A stretch of DNA of 64,000 bases, from contig CAUZIZ010000007.1 in assembly GCA_963579905.1 (NCBI GenBank), forward strand, positions 1 through 64,000. The letters run 5' to 3'. The translations under genes were made by a program, and so were the position numbers. Shown piece after piece: positions 9,991-18,854 of the stretch (the first letter of the stretch is position 1; every line of letters starts with the position of its first letter). The notes beneath the pieces are model-generated. The model worked only from the letters and a program-made list of their open reading frames with translations. It searched no databases and had not been told where the DNA came from. The stretch comes from CAUZIZ01 sp963579905. GTDB lineage: Bacteria; Acidobacteriota; UBA6911; RPQK01; JAJDTT01.

Positions 9991-10845
9991 ATGTCCATAG
10001 AAGACCGAATCCCTGACAACCTGGTGACGACCGACTGGGCCTCACTCAACACAGCCCAGAGAATCAAGCATTTAGAGATTGAGGGGTACGTCCTGATCCT
10101 AGATTTACTATCTAAGGATCAGGTAGCGACCATCAAAGAAGAGCTCGATCGACTTCCCACAACCGCGACCGACTACAGCGAGAACCAGCGGGGATACTCC
10201 CACGTCCAGTGGACCGATTCCCCGAATGCAATTGACGTGATCGGCCTTCCGGCGATGGCGGACTTCCTGGCCGCACTGTTCGGGGACGAAATCCTTTGCA
10301 CTTCCTGCGTCTTTTCCGTTTCTAAACCGGGACATCCCGGCATTGCCATCCACACCGATTCCCAACCCTACGGATCCGCCATATTAGGCTTGCATGCCAG
10401 TGCTCCCAAGCTGGTACGGGTTCTCTACTACCTCGACGATCTCACCCCCGAGCGCTCGCCCCTGAAGATGATTCCGCACTCGCACCTGTCTCTACACGCG
10501 GACGCCAACCCCTATAACCGGTTCCTTAGCCACCCCGAGGAGGTGATGGTAACCTGTAAGGCAGGATCGGCGGCCATCATCAACCAGCAGGTCTTTCACG
10601 GCAACTATCCCAATCGCAGTCAGGAGGACCGACGCATGCTGGCCGTGGCATATCGTCCGGCCTGGGCAGGTCCGATCTTTGAAATACCCGATTGGGATCA
10701 AGAAAGCGTGGCCGCTCTACCAGATCACATCCGGCCCTTTTTCAAAAGTCTCAATACACGGAAGATCGACTTCAACGTGGGGAATCGACCTCCGAATATG
10801 GCGGAGGAGGCCCCGGGGATCAATCCCAGCCGCTGGGATGTCTGA
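9991..10845 (+). CDS. Phytanoyl-CoA dioxygenase (PhyH) family protein
   Basis: This 284-residue protein belongs to the Fe(II)/2-oxoglutarate-dependent PhyH family. The metal-binding triad is visible: the HTDSQ pair (H.D) near residue 122 and the distal histidine in QQVFHGNYPNRS, followed by RR for 2-oxoglutarate binding (EDRRMLAVAYR). These enzymes hydroxylate lipids or small molecules; the substrate here is unknown. The start has AGGAG seven bases upstream. No signal peptide, so it should be cytoplasmic. Confidence 0.85.
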   Translation: MSIEDRIPDNLVTTDWASLNTAQRIKHLEIEGYVLILDLLSKDQVATIKEELDRLPTTATDYSENQRGYSHVQWTDSPNAIDVIGLPAMADFLAALFGDEILCTSCVFSVSKPGHPGIAIHTDSQPYGSAILGLHASAPKLVRVLYYLDDLTPERSPLKMIPHSHLSLHADANPYNRFLSHPEEVMVTCKAGSAAIINQQVFHGNYPNRSQEDRRMLAVAYRPAWAGPIFEIPDWDQESVAALPDHIRPFFKSLNTRKIDFNVGNRPPNMAEEAPGINPSRWDV

Positions 10846-10875
10846 ATCGGAGCTGGCTGTTTGGGTCAGGGGGAA

Positions 10876-11427
10876 TCAACTTTGACCGGTATGATACGGC
10901 TCTCCGTAGTTGATCATCACGCTGCTCGCCGCGCCGTCCCTGCCGATCGTGACGATGTAGAGCCGATCGAACTCGTCCTCGTTGATCGCGGAGTTCGGTT
11001 CGCCGCCCAGCAGTTCGACCATCGATGGGGTGGTTGTGCTGTGACCAACCACTAAATGTCGGCTCCCTAACTTGCGCAGTATCTCGACTAGAGCAGGCAG
11101 ATCTCGGGGATCATACAGCTCCACTTCCAGGCCGTACCCGGCAGCGGTGGGTGCGGCCGTCTCGCGCGTCCGGATGTAGTCGGAACTATGGATGTATTCG
11201 ATCTTTGCGTTACGCAGAATGTTGGCCAGGATGACGGCCCGCTCGCGCCCGGCAACGGACAGCTGCGGATCCTTTCCGCGGTCGGATTTCTCGCCATGAC
11301 GCACGAGGAATACAACCAGAGACTGACTTGTAGACGCGGGAAGAACGGTATCTGGAGTCGATGAGCAGCCGATCGACGTGATTGTTAAGAGTAGCGTGGC
11401 AACCGTGGCCATGGACAGTCTTGTCAT
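10876..11427 (-). CDS. Histidine phosphatase superfamily lipoprotein
   Basis: The 183-residue protein begins with a lipoprotein signal (TITSIGCSS, Cys at residue 21). The branch-1 histidine phosphatase signature FLVRHGEKSD follows, with the second catalytic histidine in HLVVGHSTT and arginines in SSDYIRTRETA. Its size is that of SixA/phosphoglycerate-mutase-like phosphatases. As a lipoprotein it should act outside the cytoplasm on an unknown phosphoester. It lies 45 bases after the GNAT gene and may be the last gene of the hisE-hisG run. Confidence 0.8.
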   Translation of the reverse strand: MTRLSMATVATLLLTITSIGCSSTPDTVLPASTSQSLVVFLVRHGEKSDRGKDPQLSVAGRERAVILANILRNAKIEYIHSSDYIRTRETAAPTAAGYGLEVELYDPRDLPALVEILRKLGSRHLVVGHSTTTPSMVELLGGEPNSAINEDEFDRLYIVTIGRDGAASSVMINYGEPYHTGQS

Positions 11428-11472
11428 GGTTGTGTCTCCCTCAAAGAGGCGAGCGCCAAGCAGAACGTTGTA

Positions 11473-11940
11473 CTAGCCAGTCTCAGCTCTATAGTTCTGC
11501 AATGCGTTGGGATGATCGAGGGTGCAGGTGTGGGCCCAGACCCTGCTTGTTCCCTTCCATTCCCAGGCTGACTTTATTGCCTGAGACAAGAAGTGGCCCC
11601 TAAAGCCTTGGCCGATGAACTTGGGCGCCAGACCGAAGGAGGCGATCTCTACATCGCCATCACCTTGCTGTTGTAGCTCATAGTATCCAGCAGGGGATCC
11701 TCTGTAATAGGTGACCCACGTTCTACGGTAGTCGTTCTCTACGTAGGTTTCCCACTGTCCATCTGACCAGGAGAGCCGATCCGTCCACTCCCAGGCTTCG
11801 CCTACCAGCTCATACAAGAACCGATTGAACTGAAACTGTTGGATGTCACATTCTTGCGTTCGCAATTCTTGAGATCCCTTCTTGCCTTTAAGCGAAGAGG
11901 AGAACTTCATTTCCAGGTAGTAAGTGGTGACTTCGTTCAT
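11473..11940 (-). CDS. GNAT family N-acetyltransferase
   Basis: The product is about 155 residues from the ATG at 11940; an ATG 30 bases earlier overlaps the end of hisG and is less likely. It has the GNAT acetyl-CoA loop region (IASFGLAPKFIGQGFRGHFL) and the late motif TCTLDHPNALQNYRA. It ends shortly after NYRAETG, where relatives usually continue with a GF(R/K) strand, so the C-terminus may be slightly truncated. It starts 17 bases downstream of hisG, probably in the same transcript. The acceptor substrate is unknown. Confidence 0.75.
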   Translation of the reverse strand: MNEVTTYYLEMKFSSSLKGKKGSQELRTQECDIQQFQFNRFLYELVGEAWEWTDRLSWSDGQWETYVENDYRRTWVTYYRGSPAGYYELQQQGDGDVEIASFGLAPKFIGQGFRGHFLSQAIKSAWEWKGTSRVWAHTCTLDHPNALQNYRAETG

Positions 11941-11957
11941 GATTCGGATGTTCGCAT

Positions 11958-12809
11958 TTATAGTCGGCAATTATTGATCCGAGTTTCCAGAATCGCCGTT
12001 GCACCGATTGCTTCCAACCGGTCCATCACGGCAATGAGTTCCTTACGTTCGACCATGACCTGCACGGCACACCAGTCTTGGTCTTCTAGCGCATTGATCG
12101 TCGGCGAGTTGAAGCCTGGCGTGATCTTCTCGGCGTCGGGCAACTTGGCTCGGGGAACGTTGTATTCCAGCAAAGACCAGCCACGCGCGATCACCACCCC
12201 TTCTAATCGCCGCACGACGCGATCCGCAACGTCCGCTTGCCGCGCAGCACGGTTCTGGACGAGTACAGTTTCGTACTGACTGATATCGGTGAGAATGCGC
12301 AGGCAATTCGCCGCCAGCGTGCTGCCCGTCTGCACCAGATCGACGATCCCTTCCGCCACTCCCAGCGAAATCATGATCTCGACGGAGCCGGTCAACGGGA
12401 CTAAATGGACATTCGTCCCGAACTGTTTAAAGAACCGTTCGGTCACGTGCGTGAAACTGGTCGCCACCCGACAACCGGCCAAATCGGCAGGCGTCTGAAA
12501 TACCGAATCTTCCGGCACACACACCGACAGTCGACACTTGCCGAAGCCCAACGCCAGCCGCTCGGTCAGATCGACTCCAGCCTCTTCAACCAGGTCGCCG
12601 CCTGTAATTCCCATATCGATCGCGCCTTCGGCACACAGCACTGGGATGTCGTCGGCGCGGAGGAAAGTGATGTCTACCGGCAATTCGCTGATGCGGGCAA
12701 ACAGACTCCGCGTTTGACGACGAAAGCTAAGTCCCGCTTGACTCAACAACTCGGCGGCGGCCTCAGCCAACCGCCCCTTGCTCGGCAACCCTATCCGCAG
12801 GTTACTCAT
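11958..12809 (-). CDS. hisG: ATP phosphoribosyltransferase (long form)
   Basis: The 283-residue enzyme catalyses the first step of histidine synthesis, joining ATP and PRPP. Visible are the N-terminal IGLPSKGRL, GITGGDLVEEAG, the PRPP/ATP site region VDLVQTGSTLAANCL, and a C-terminal HisG_C regulatory (ACT-like) domain around FNSPTINALEDQDW. That makes it the long, histidine-feedback form that needs no HisZ. The start at 12809 (ATGAGTAAC) overlaps the 3' end of hisE by 8 bases, which implies translational coupling. A longer frame upstream is not supported. Confidence 0.95.
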   Translation of the reverse strand: MSNLRIGLPSKGRLAEAAAELLSQAGLSFRRQTRSLFARISELPVDITFLRADDIPVLCAEGAIDMGITGGDLVEEAGVDLTERLALGFGKCRLSVCVPEDSVFQTPADLAGCRVATSFTHVTERFFKQFGTNVHLVPLTGSVEIMISLGVAEGIVDLVQTGSTLAANCLRILTDISQYETVLVQNRAARQADVADRVVRRLEGVVIARGWSLLEYNVPRAKLPDAEKITPGFNSPTINALEDQDWCAVQVMVERKELIAVMDRLEAIGATAILETRINNCRL

Positions 12810-13158
12810 CAGACACCCCTCTCGCGTCGCGCGCGGCCTTCTCGTCCAGGCCCGAGACCCCAAATCGCCGCTCTAGCTCCGCCTCGAGCTGCTCCAGAGG
12901 AATGCCACAATGGCCCAGCAAGACGAACAGGTGATAGATCAGATCGGCCGCCTCATGGACGACATGTTGCTGCCGGGTATCGGCTGGCTCGGTGCCGGCT
13001 CCGACGACCTCGTTGGCCTCCTCGATGATCTTGCTGCCGATCTTGGCAACACCCCCTTGAAACAGGCTCGCCGTGTATGAGCATGCAGGCGGATTCGCCT
13101 TGCGGGCTGTGATTACAGACATCAACTGCGAAAATACGCTGGAATTTGATATCGCCAT
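12802..13158 (-). CDS. hisE: Phosphoribosyl-ATP pyrophosphatase
   Basis: The 118-residue protein carries out the second step of histidine synthesis, hydrolysing phosphoribosyl-ATP to phosphoribosyl-AMP. The MazG-like core is clear: KIIEEANEVV, then HEAADLIYHLFVLL. The ATG at 13158 was chosen because GGAGAAAGCG precedes it and conservation begins there; the frame is open another 62 codons upstream without similarity. It is the first gene of the hisE-hisG pair. No hisI domain is fused and other his genes are not in the window. Confidence 0.92.
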   Translation of the reverse strand: MAISNSSVFSQLMSVITARKANPPACSYTASLFQGGVAKIGSKIIEEANEVVGAGTEPADTRQQHVVHEAADLIYHLFVLLGHCGIPLEQLEAELERRFGVSGLDEKAARDARGVSDE

Positions 13159-13276
13159 GTCGCTTTCTCCGGAACGGCCTTCATCGGGCAGAAAGCCAGG
13201 ATACGAGGGGCAAGGAGCTCTAACACTTCCCTTGAGATTAACTGAGAATCGGGACCTTGAAACCTGGCTCAGGAGT

Positions 13277-14233
13277 CTACCATGGCATGGATCGCTTGCT
13301 GTAGCGGCGTCCTTTATCCGCGGCTTTTTGATTTCCCGAGCCAATCATTACCCCTTCGTCTATCATCCGCTCCACCGAGTCTGGAGCCACGCCGTTCAGA
13401 AAAGGGATCTTGGCGGCCTTGCAGGCGGAAAAGACACGCTCACGAGCTTCCTTCATCACCTTTACGTAGTTTTCGCCCTGGCGTCCGGGGAATCCCCAGG
13501 ACATGCCCATGTCGCTGGGACCCCACTCGGCGAAACCTATGCCGGGTACCCTCACACTCGACTCGGCATTCTGGAGTGCGTGGCGATCTTCGATCTTTAG
13601 ACCCAGCAGGATCTCGCCTTCGGGATTCAGCGGCCAGGGATCGGCGATCTGGAGGTATCTGTTGGTGTCGATTCCCCAGATCTGGCTGGCGAAACCCTGT
13701 CCCCCACTGCCTCTCAAGCCTTCCTTGAGGCCGTTTCCTACACGGCCTTTGTGAAAGGGGTATCGGGCTGCCTCCACAAACACGCGGATTGCCTCCGGGG
13801 AACGCGCGTGGCAGAGCAAGATCCCATGGGCTCCGGCCGCCAGGACCTGCTGCACCATCCAGTAGTTCGCCTTCATAGTCGCTTCGTCGATTCCGCCTAC
13901 GGGCAGCGTGCAGATGACCGCAGGGGTTCGATGTCCACTGCGGGTGGGACCTCCATCTACCAGACCCTGCATGAATCTCCGCAGGAGAGTCACGTCGTAG
14001 GCTCCGTGCTCCATCTCGTAATTGATGTAGTCGGCCCAGGTTTGTGCCAATCGCTTGCCTTCCTCGTAGCCTCCGTGGGCACCCGTGTAATAGATGGGCT
14101 GCCCTTGCTCCAGGAGCTCGATCGCCTTGTTGACTCTTTTCGCCTCGGCGGATTTGCCTGAGGGATTGACAGTCGAAAGGCCGGCGGCGTAGGTTGAGAC
14201 AATCAGAAGCGTAAGCAGTCTCGGCTTTTTCAT
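13277..14233 (-). CDS. Exported HpcH/HpaI aldolase family protein
   Basis: The 318-residue product has an N-terminal signal peptide (MKKPRLLTLLIVSTYAAG). The body resembles the HpcH/HpaI aldolase/citrate lyase TIM barrel: AHGILLCHARSPEA, LGLKIEDRHALQNAE (the metal-binding acidic segment) and GFAEWGPSDMGMSWG. Members cleave or form 2-oxo-hydroxyacids with a divalent metal. Export is unusual for a central-metabolism-like enzyme. The convergent/divergent neighbour at 14417 is a D-2-hydroxyacid dehydrogenase that also has a signal peptide, so both may work on the same periplasmic hydroxyacids. No frameshift seen. Confidence 0.8.
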   Translation of the reverse strand: MKKPRLLTLLIVSTYAAGLSTVNPSGKSAEAKRVNKAIELLEQGQPIYYTGAHGGYEEGKRLAQTWADYINYEMEHGAYDVTLLRRFMQGLVDGGPTRSGHRTPAVICTLPVGGIDEATMKANYWMVQQVLAAGAHGILLCHARSPEAIRVFVEAARYPFHKGRVGNGLKEGLRGSGGQGFASQIWGIDTNRYLQIADPWPLNPEGEILLGLKIEDRHALQNAESSVRVPGIGFAEWGPSDMGMSWGFPGRQGENYVKVMKEARERVFSACKAAKIPFLNGVAPDSVERMIDEGVMIGSGNQKAADKGRRYSKRSMPW

Positions 14234-14416
14234 GATTTCTCCGTCGAGGAGGCTGTGGAAAATTTTGCTGAGGGAACGTCAGAGACGAGTTCCCACGTCC
14301 CTCCAAACAAGCTTACATCGAACGGGAGAAACCTTGAAGCATGGGCAACAAGATTGTCCGGATAGGCCGACTCTGCAGACTGGGGTTGGAGCCCCAACTA
14401 AACGAAGAAGAAAATC

Positions 14417-15463
14417 ATGAAGCCTCTCCAGAGACTCGGGATCTTCATCTCGATCAATATCTTTGTAGTCACCCTGGTCCAGAGTCCCTTGATGGCCTCG
14501 GACGTGAGAGTTCTGGTTTCCCCTGATCAGAAGAAGCAGCTTGCGGAATTGGAACGGAGCCTACCCAATCTGGAACTGGTCGCGGCGAAATCGGATCAAA
14601 TACTGGATGTTATCGGCGATTGTGACGCCATCATCGGTCTGGGCTATGGCGGCGATCGTTCCCGTCAGATCATTCAAGCAGGGAAGAAGTTGCGGTGGGT
14701 GCACAGCACTAGCGCGGGTGTGGAAAACACCGTGTGGATTCCCGAGCTGAAAGACAGCGATATCATCCTGACCAATGCCAAGATCTTCCAGGGTCCGGAG
14801 ATCGCCGACCATGCTTTCGGATTGCTGTTGACCCTGACCCGCAACCTGAAACAGTTCAACCGGCGGATGGATGAGGGCTGGGAAAGGATTACCCCAGATT
14901 TGCCCATCATCGAACTGCGACACAAGACCATTCTGATCGTTGGTCTTGGGGGGATTGGGACTCAGATCGCCCAGCGGGCTTCCGCCTTCGACATGCGAGT
15001 TCTGGCCGTCGATCCCAAAGATATTCCTCTGATGCACATCGTAGAGCGCGTCGTCAGGCCAGATCAGCTGCACGAGGTACTTCCTCAGGCCGACGTCGTC
15101 GTCAGCTCGGTCCCCCATACCGCTGCGTCCGAGGGCATGTTCGGCAAGAACGAATTTGCCTTGATGAAGGACGGCGTCTATTTCGTCAACGTCTCACGTG
15201 GGAAGGTGGTCCAGACAGAGGCCCTGGTGGAGGCCTTGAGGTCGGGCAAGGTCCGGGCTGCAGGCCTGGACGTGACCAACCCCGAGCCGCTACCCAAGAA
15301 CCATCAACTGTGGAAAATGAACAACGTCATCATTACACCCCATATTGCGACGGTTTCGATTCAATCCCGCACTCGACTTCTCGAACTGATTCGCAGCAAT
15401 ATCGAGCGCTTTGTCACCGGGCGACCCATGCTGAACGTCGTCAACAAGGCAGCCGGGTTCTAA
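14417..15463 (+). CDS. D-2-hydroxyacid dehydrogenase with signal peptide
   Basis: This 348-residue protein has a hydrophobic N-terminus (IFISINIFVVTLVQSPLMAS) that looks like a cleavable signal. The NAD-dependent D-2-hydroxyacid dehydrogenase follows. The Rossmann motif is ILIVGLGGIGTQIAQRA. The catalytic Arg/Glu/His appear as NVSRGKVVQ, DVTNPEPLP and ITPHIAT. The family normally works with cytoplasmic NAD(P)H, so export or membrane anchoring is odd. It is divergent from the exported aldolase gene at 13277-14233, with about 180 bases between. An A-rich GAAGAAG stretch precedes the start. Confidence 0.85.
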   Translation: MKPLQRLGIFISINIFVVTLVQSPLMASDVRVLVSPDQKKQLAELERSLPNLELVAAKSDQILDVIGDCDAIIGLGYGGDRSRQIIQAGKKLRWVHSTSAGVENTVWIPELKDSDIILTNAKIFQGPEIADHAFGLLLTLTRNLKQFNRRMDEGWERITPDLPIIELRHKTILIVGLGGIGTQIAQRASAFDMRVLAVDPKDIPLMHIVERVVRPDQLHEVLPQADVVVSSVPHTAASEGMFGKNEFALMKDGVYFVNVSRGKVVQTEALVEALRSGKVRAAGLDVTNPEPLPKNHQLWKMNNVIITPHIATVSIQSRTRLLELIRSNIERFVTGRPMLNVVNKAAGF

Positions 15464-15465
15464 TC

Positions 15466-15720
15466 TAAGCTTGAAACTTCAAGAATTCGTCGCACGTCTG
15501 AACGTCGCACGTCTCCTGTCCTCCGAAGGTGCCGCCAACGGGTGAGCTACCAGCGTGCCGAAGCCAAGTCCGACAGAGCCGCGAACGACTTGAGCCGTTA
15601 GCAAAATGAGCCCAGGTTCCGAGGAGAGAGCCGGACAACAGCACAAATCCCCAGTAGCCGGAAGTTTCCTTCTCGAATGGGGCAGCACCGCTGGGGGGGA
15701 CTGACCTGAAACTTCATTGG
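15466..15720 (+). repeat. Dispersed repeat family 1, near-complete copy
   Basis: It begins with TAAGCTTGAAACTTCAAG and ends CTGACCTGAAACTTCATTGG, and is closely similar to the copies at 53556-53839 and 61620-61890. Shared blocks include GTCGCACGTCTCCTGTC, GCCGCCAACGGGTGA and GAGGAGAGAGCCGGACAAC. It lies just downstream of a gene end, as do most copies. No protein family is recognised in any frame. Confidence 0.85.
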
Positions 15721-15971
15721 ATAGGAAATCATGCAGGAGCAGCCGTTTGACAGAGCCGTGACTGCGAAGGAGCGGCACCGGCATACCAATGCCGGTAAAC
15801 AACGAACCTGGCAGACAGTGACCCGAGGACACTCTTCTTTTAGACTCGCCACACGCCCCGATCGGTGATCGGGGCCCGCTCCCTCACGGTCACGGCTCTG
15901 TAAGCACGCCGAAGCAACGGAGAGGCGGGATCTTCACCCTTGAGGAAGGCATCTGACGAAAGAGCAAAACA

Positions 15972-16110
15972 GCGCCGTGAACGGGTGAACTACCAGCGTT
16001 ACAACGCTAAGTCCGTCAGAGCCGCGAACGACTTGAGCTGTTGGCGACATGAGCCCCGGTTTTGAGGAGAGAGCCGGACAACAGCACAATCTCCGCTATC
16101 CCGACCCCAA
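15972..16110 (+). repeat. Dispersed repeat family 1, partial copy
   Basis: This shares the central part of the repeat: ACGGGTGAACTACCAGCGTT, GCCGCGAACGACTTGAG and GAGGAGAGAGCCGGACAACA. It is about 250 bases from the copy at 15466-15720, so two copies sit in tandem in the 830-base gap before the phosphate-transporter relic. Nothing else was recognised in that gap. Confidence 0.75.
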
Positions 16111-16295
16111 GTCAAGGCTCGCAGTTGGACGCTTCGTAGCTTGGGATGGGTTGGCCTTTCATATCTCAGACCTCGACCCGGATCGAGCCTTGCCCTCTGG
16201 GGGCATTGGAGAACAATCCTGCCCAGGTGCTGTTCATTCCCTGCCTCCTGATGAGATCAAACTTTCTTGTTGTGACGCCGACGAAGAAGTCTTTG

Positions 16296-17413
16296 CTACT
16301 GGGAGAGCCAGTAGGTGAGCGCCGCGAAGAGGGCAGCTAAAGGCAGGGTGATCAACCAGGAAATCAGGATCGCCTGGATTGTTCGACGCTTCCCCTGCCG
16401 GGTGGCTAGCCCGAGGCCAAAAAGGCTACTGCATGAAACGTGTGTGGTGGATACGGGAATTCCCCAGCGCGACTCCACTACGACCAGAAACGCAGTCACC
16501 AGATTGGCGGCGAACCCCTGCCCGTGGTTCATTCTGGTAATGCCGGTGCTCATGGTCAGGGCCACGCGGCGGGCGTTGAGGAGCCCCCCAATCGCCATCG
16601 TCACTCCCACTACCAAGAAGACTCGGGGCGAGGCTCATCCCGAGCCCTGAGGCCGCGATCAGCAGAGCAACTATCTTGGGTGCATCGTTGAGTCCTCGGG
16701 CAAAGCCAACCACTCCGGCAGAAAGGAAATGGAGATGGTCCAAGATCGATTGGGCATCAATGCCAACCAAGCGGCCCTGATAGCGCTCCCTGCAAGACTC
16801 CATTTGTCCCACAATGACCCTCAAACCGGTTGACTGAAGCACTGCGCCTCCGCTCGGCTGAAGTTGAACCGGTTGAGGCTCTTCTCCTTCGACACAAAGG
16901 CACATGCGTCGCTCTACGCCCATCCGCAATCGCGCAGCTCGAAAGAGAGGGTAAACACCCGCCGCCAGAACCAGGCTCAGCAGAGGGCTCAAGCCAAGGG
17001 GAAGAAAGAAGCTCGTACCCAATCGGCTCAAGTCGACCGAACCGGCGGCAGTGAGCCCAGCACACCTACCAAAGCTCCAGTCAGAGCGTGGGTGGTGGAG
17101 ATGGGCCATCCTGTCAGGGTCACCAGCATCACCGTGATCGCCGCACCAAGGCCGACGGCGAACAGAAACGAAGGGTCGTGCGTGAGCGTCTCTGGCACCA
17201 ATCCCTTTCCGCTAAATGCCTTCACCAACCGGCCGGAGAGCAGCGCCGCTGCACAGGAACCCAGCAAGGTCGTCCCCGTTGCCCACCATAGGGCGTGGCG
17301 ATAGTCGGTTGTACGACTGCCGAACAGAGTTGCCACGCCTTTGAAGTTGTCGTTGGCTCCGTTGCGTAGGCCAGAAAGAGCATCACGCAGATCAGCCCAA
17401 ACATCATCGTCAT
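16296..17413 (-). pseudogene. PiT family inorganic phosphate transporter, three frameshifts
   Basis: Read from 17413, the pieces assemble into one PiT transporter of about 370 residues. They are MFGLICVMLFLAYA; then, one frame over, NGANDNFKGVATLFGS and GWPISTTHALTGALVGV; then a second shift to LTAAGSVDLSRLG and FARGLNDAPKIVALL; then a third shift to the C-terminal MAIGGLLNARRVALTMSTGI and GIPVSTTHVS. The duplicated GANDN/LNDAPK and STTH motifs are those of the family. Shifts lie near 17370, 17050 and 16630. Each is a small indel, so this is a relic or a patch of poor consensus sequence. No partner PhoU-like gene is adjacent. Confidence 0.82.
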
Positions 17414-17691
17414 CTGAAGTTACTCTACCCCAAGCTTACAAAAGCCAACAACATAAGCGATCGAGCCTGTCGGGAATCATACCGGGTGCTCACAGACCGA
17501 ACTTGCGCTGCTGGGAGCTGCTCGCCTAAACTTCTCCGGTTGCCCGTCCATCGTCGCATTTGTCATGTTGGGGACAGGGGTCCCAACCGCCGTTTCTCGG
17601 AGCGGATCATTGATCGAGGCGATCCTTTAATCGGGCACGATCCGGTGATGCCAGTTGCTACCGAAGGGCAGGGCATCAGGACCAGCCGCCC
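17414..17691. other. Intergenic region
   Basis: This gap of 278 bases separates divergent genes. No element was recognised. Confidence 0.3.
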
Positions 17692-18753
17692 ATGATACCA
17701 ACCAGTGCCCTGACCTTCTGCGTAGCCCTGGTGATTGCGGCCATCTTGACCCCAATCGCCCGAAGCCTGGCGCTGCGACTAAAGATTCTCGATCAGCCCG
17801 ACCCTCGCAAGATCCACTCGAGTCCGAAACCACTTCTTGGTGGAGTAGCCATCTATCTTTCGGTAGTTCTAAGCCTGCTTCTGGTAGTCGAGGCACCACT
17901 TCGGATCCAGATAATTTCCCTGGTAGCAGCTGCTACAGTGCTGGTCGCCGTTGGTTTGGCTGACGATTGCATTTCTCTGAGCGCCCGCCTGAAACTGTTT
18001 CTTGCCATCCCCATGGCGGGGTTGATCCTCGCAATCGGAGGATTTCGGGTCACCACGTTCCCCCTGGGCAGCCTCCTGGACAGCTTACCTGGGGTGGCGC
18101 TTGTCTTCAGCTATCTGCTCACAATTCTTTGGGTCGTTGCGATCACCAGCGCCTTCGCAATCCTCGACCATATGGATGGACTGTGCGCTGGATTGGCTGC
18201 CCTGGCATCTTGCTTCTTCTTGCTTTTTTCTCTCATGCACGATCAGGTTCTGGCCAGCCTTCTGTCAGCAGCCATGCTGGGTGCCAGCCTGGGTTTCTTG
18301 AAGTGGAACTTCAAGCCGGCAACCATCTTCATGGGTGACAGTGGCGCCATGTTTGTGGGATTGATGATGTCCGCCATGGGCATCATGCTTGGATTCAACG
18401 ACATGACAATTCAAACCGGCTGGATGATTCCCATTCTAATTCTCGGCATTCCGATTTTCGATAGCACGCTGGTTGTCATCTCCCGCTCCCGTAGAGGGCT
18501 CGCACCCTCGCAGTCTCCCGGCAAGGATCATACCGCCCATCGGTTGGCAGCTCTGGGTTTGGGCGAATACAAAGCGGTCCTTATTCTTTACGGGTGCGGC
18601 CTGGGTCTGGGAGGAGCTTCGCTATCGATCGCCTGGTTCACCACGATACAGAGCTGCCTCCTCTTTAGCGCACTCCTCCTCTGCTGGGTTCTGGCCGTAG
18701 TTTGGCTAGAGCGCACACCCTATGAGCGGCAGGAGTCGGGATTGAGCAAATGA
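17692..18753 (+). CDS. WecA/MraY-like glycosyl-1-phosphate transferase
   Basis: The 353-residue polytopic membrane protein has about ten hydrophobic segments. It belongs to glycosyltransferase family 4 of the polyprenyl-phosphate N-acetylhexosamine-1-phosphate transferases, which start O-antigen, teichoic acid or exopolysaccharide assembly. Visible are RKIHSSPKPLLGGVAIY, GLADDCISLSARLKL (the conserved DD), FMGDSGAMFVG and DHTAHRLAALGL. The usual NxxNxxDGxDGL motif reads AFAILDHMDGLCAGL, so both asparagines are replaced while DG is kept. The related glycosyltransferase pair at 24958-27398 could act in the same polysaccharide, but they are not linked. Confidence 0.85.
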   Translation: MIPTSALTFCVALVIAAILTPIARSLALRLKILDQPDPRKIHSSPKPLLGGVAIYLSVVLSLLLVVEAPLRIQIISLVAAATVLVAVGLADDCISLSARLKLFLAIPMAGLILAIGGFRVTTFPLGSLLDSLPGVALVFSYLLTILWVVAITSAFAILDHMDGLCAGLAALASCFFLLFSLMHDQVLASLLSAAMLGASLGFLKWNFKPATIFMGDSGAMFVGLMMSAMGIMLGFNDMTIQTGWMIPILILGIPIFDSTLVVISRSRRGLAPSQSPGKDHTAHRLAALGLGEYKAVLILYGCGLGLGGASLSIAWFTTIQSCLLFSALLLCWVLAVVWLERTPYERQESGLSK

Positions 18754-18784
18754 CAGCCAGGGACTCTTCCAAAAAACCCGAATA

Positions 18785-18813
18785 TTGCCTTGTTTTACAT
18801 TGGGGGCTATAAT
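18785..18813 (+). promoter_or_regulatory. Sigma-70-like promoter for the gene at 18855
   Basis: TTGCCT at 18785-18790 and a perfect TATAAT at 18808-18813 are separated by 17 bases, 41 bases before the start codon. The match is by eye only. Confidence 0.5.
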
Positions 18814-18854
18814 TCGGAGATCTTCCGACGCATATCGAACCAAGAGGCTCAGCC

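Noticed and set aside
15598..15852. Short minus-strand frames inside repeat family 1 (VGLGFGTLVAHPLAA type)
   Set aside because: Different copies give different, frame-broken translations, so the repeat is not coding.
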